DNA of 64,000 nt from Ifrita kowaldi (taxonomy: Eukaryota; Chordata; Aves; Passeriformes; Cinclosomatidae): assembly GCA_013398055.1 (NCBI GenBank), contig VZRS01011915.1, positions 292,364 through 356,363 on the forward strand. The letters are read 5' to 3'. How positions within the stretch are numbered: the stretch's first letter is position 1; the number at the start of each line of letters is the position of its first letter. The notes beneath the pieces were generated by a model, which saw nothing but the letters and a program-made list of their open reading frames with translations, did not search any database and was not told the origin of the DNA. This document shows positions 63,714 through 64,000 of the stretch, in pieces. The position numbers and the translations under genes were made by a program.

Positions 63714-64000
63714 TAACAAACAGCAATGGAGAGGAAGACTTGGAAACAGGTTTCCAGTTTTCATACCAGTAGAAGCAGTTAGGGTAAAAAAACTAATTCT
63801 TTTAAGAAAACATCGTGATTTTCAGAAATCTTTTAGAACAAATGAAAGGCATTTCTTTAAGAGAATACATTAAGTATTTACCTAAAGCAGCAGAGGTTTG
63901 TATTTGCTGGAATTGCTGCATTCCTGTTTTAGAAGGTCATTGTCAAAAAAGACCAAAGGCAGAAAATTGTATCTGTATTGCAGTGCTGTCCAAACTGCTC

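Larger units (their letters stand above)
17682..64000 (+). other. THSD7A: THSD7A intron 1 (5' part, continues beyond the window)
   Basis: The intron opens with GTAAGT. No downstream reading frame with TSP1 features (WGxC, WSxWSxC, CSxTCG) occurs anywhere on the + strand up to 64000. The expected next exon, starting PWGRC..., is therefore outside the window and intron 1 is at least 46.3 kb. A very long first intron agrees with what I recall of mammalian THSD7A. The repeats and the CpG block inside it are listed separately. The rest is AT-rich sequence without recognisable genes. Confidence 0.75.
60638..64000. other. Intron 1 segment to the end of the window
   Basis: No exon or repeat family recognised. 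Seen: a near-duplicate AAAATGGTACAAAC pair at about 60814-60850, A17 at 61188-61204, and a TA/TATG stretch at 63685-63713. All frames are short. Confidence 0.5.

Noticed and set aside
1..64000. CRISPR arrays, operons, tRNA or rRNA genes, phage-like modules
   Set aside because: No regularly spaced repeats, no prokaryotic gene organisation, and no cloverleaf or rRNA sequence was recognised. The window is vertebrate nuclear DNA.

Overview
This is a vertebrate nuclear window, most likely from a bird. It is AT-rich and gene-poor. It carries several CR1 LINE 3' fragments of the avian type and three solo LTRs whose ends (TG...CA) and target-site duplications can be read directly. There is no operon structure, no bacterial gene density and no long open reading frame. 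The LTR sequences look more like neoavian or passerine repeats than chicken ones, but that is only an impression.

One protein-coding exon can be supported. It is on the + strand with ATG at 17522 and ends in a consensus GTAAGT donor at 17682. It encodes a signal peptide followed by the segment VYLWKT(G). This matches the first coding exon of THSD7A (thrombospondin type-1 domain-containing 7A), a large type I membrane protein with many TSP1 repeats. The exon sits in a local GC- and CpG-richer patch (about 17160-17690). Its leader holds at least four short upstream ORFs and a 20-bp perfect palindrome.

Layout: 1-17155 is the 5' flank. It contains a CCTTT/CCTTG microsatellite (2597-2731), CR1 fragments (about 3022-3373 and 14155-14330), two solo LTRs (4167-4500 on the minus strand, 5118-5505 on the plus strand), and otherwise unremarkable sequence. 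17156-17681 is the leader plus coding exon 1. 17682-64000 is read as the 5' part of a very large intron 1 with no recognisable further exon. That intron holds CR1 fragments (about 20480-20557, 21270-21570, 43645-44212), an ERVL-like solo LTR (59999-60632), simple repeats, and a CpG-retaining block at 38380-38640 that may be a conserved regulatory element.

No previously undescribed multi-gene system is visible. The most useful points are the THSD7A first exon with its uORF-dense leader, the dated-by-structure solo LTRs, and a few unexplained non-coding blocks suited to cross-species alignment.
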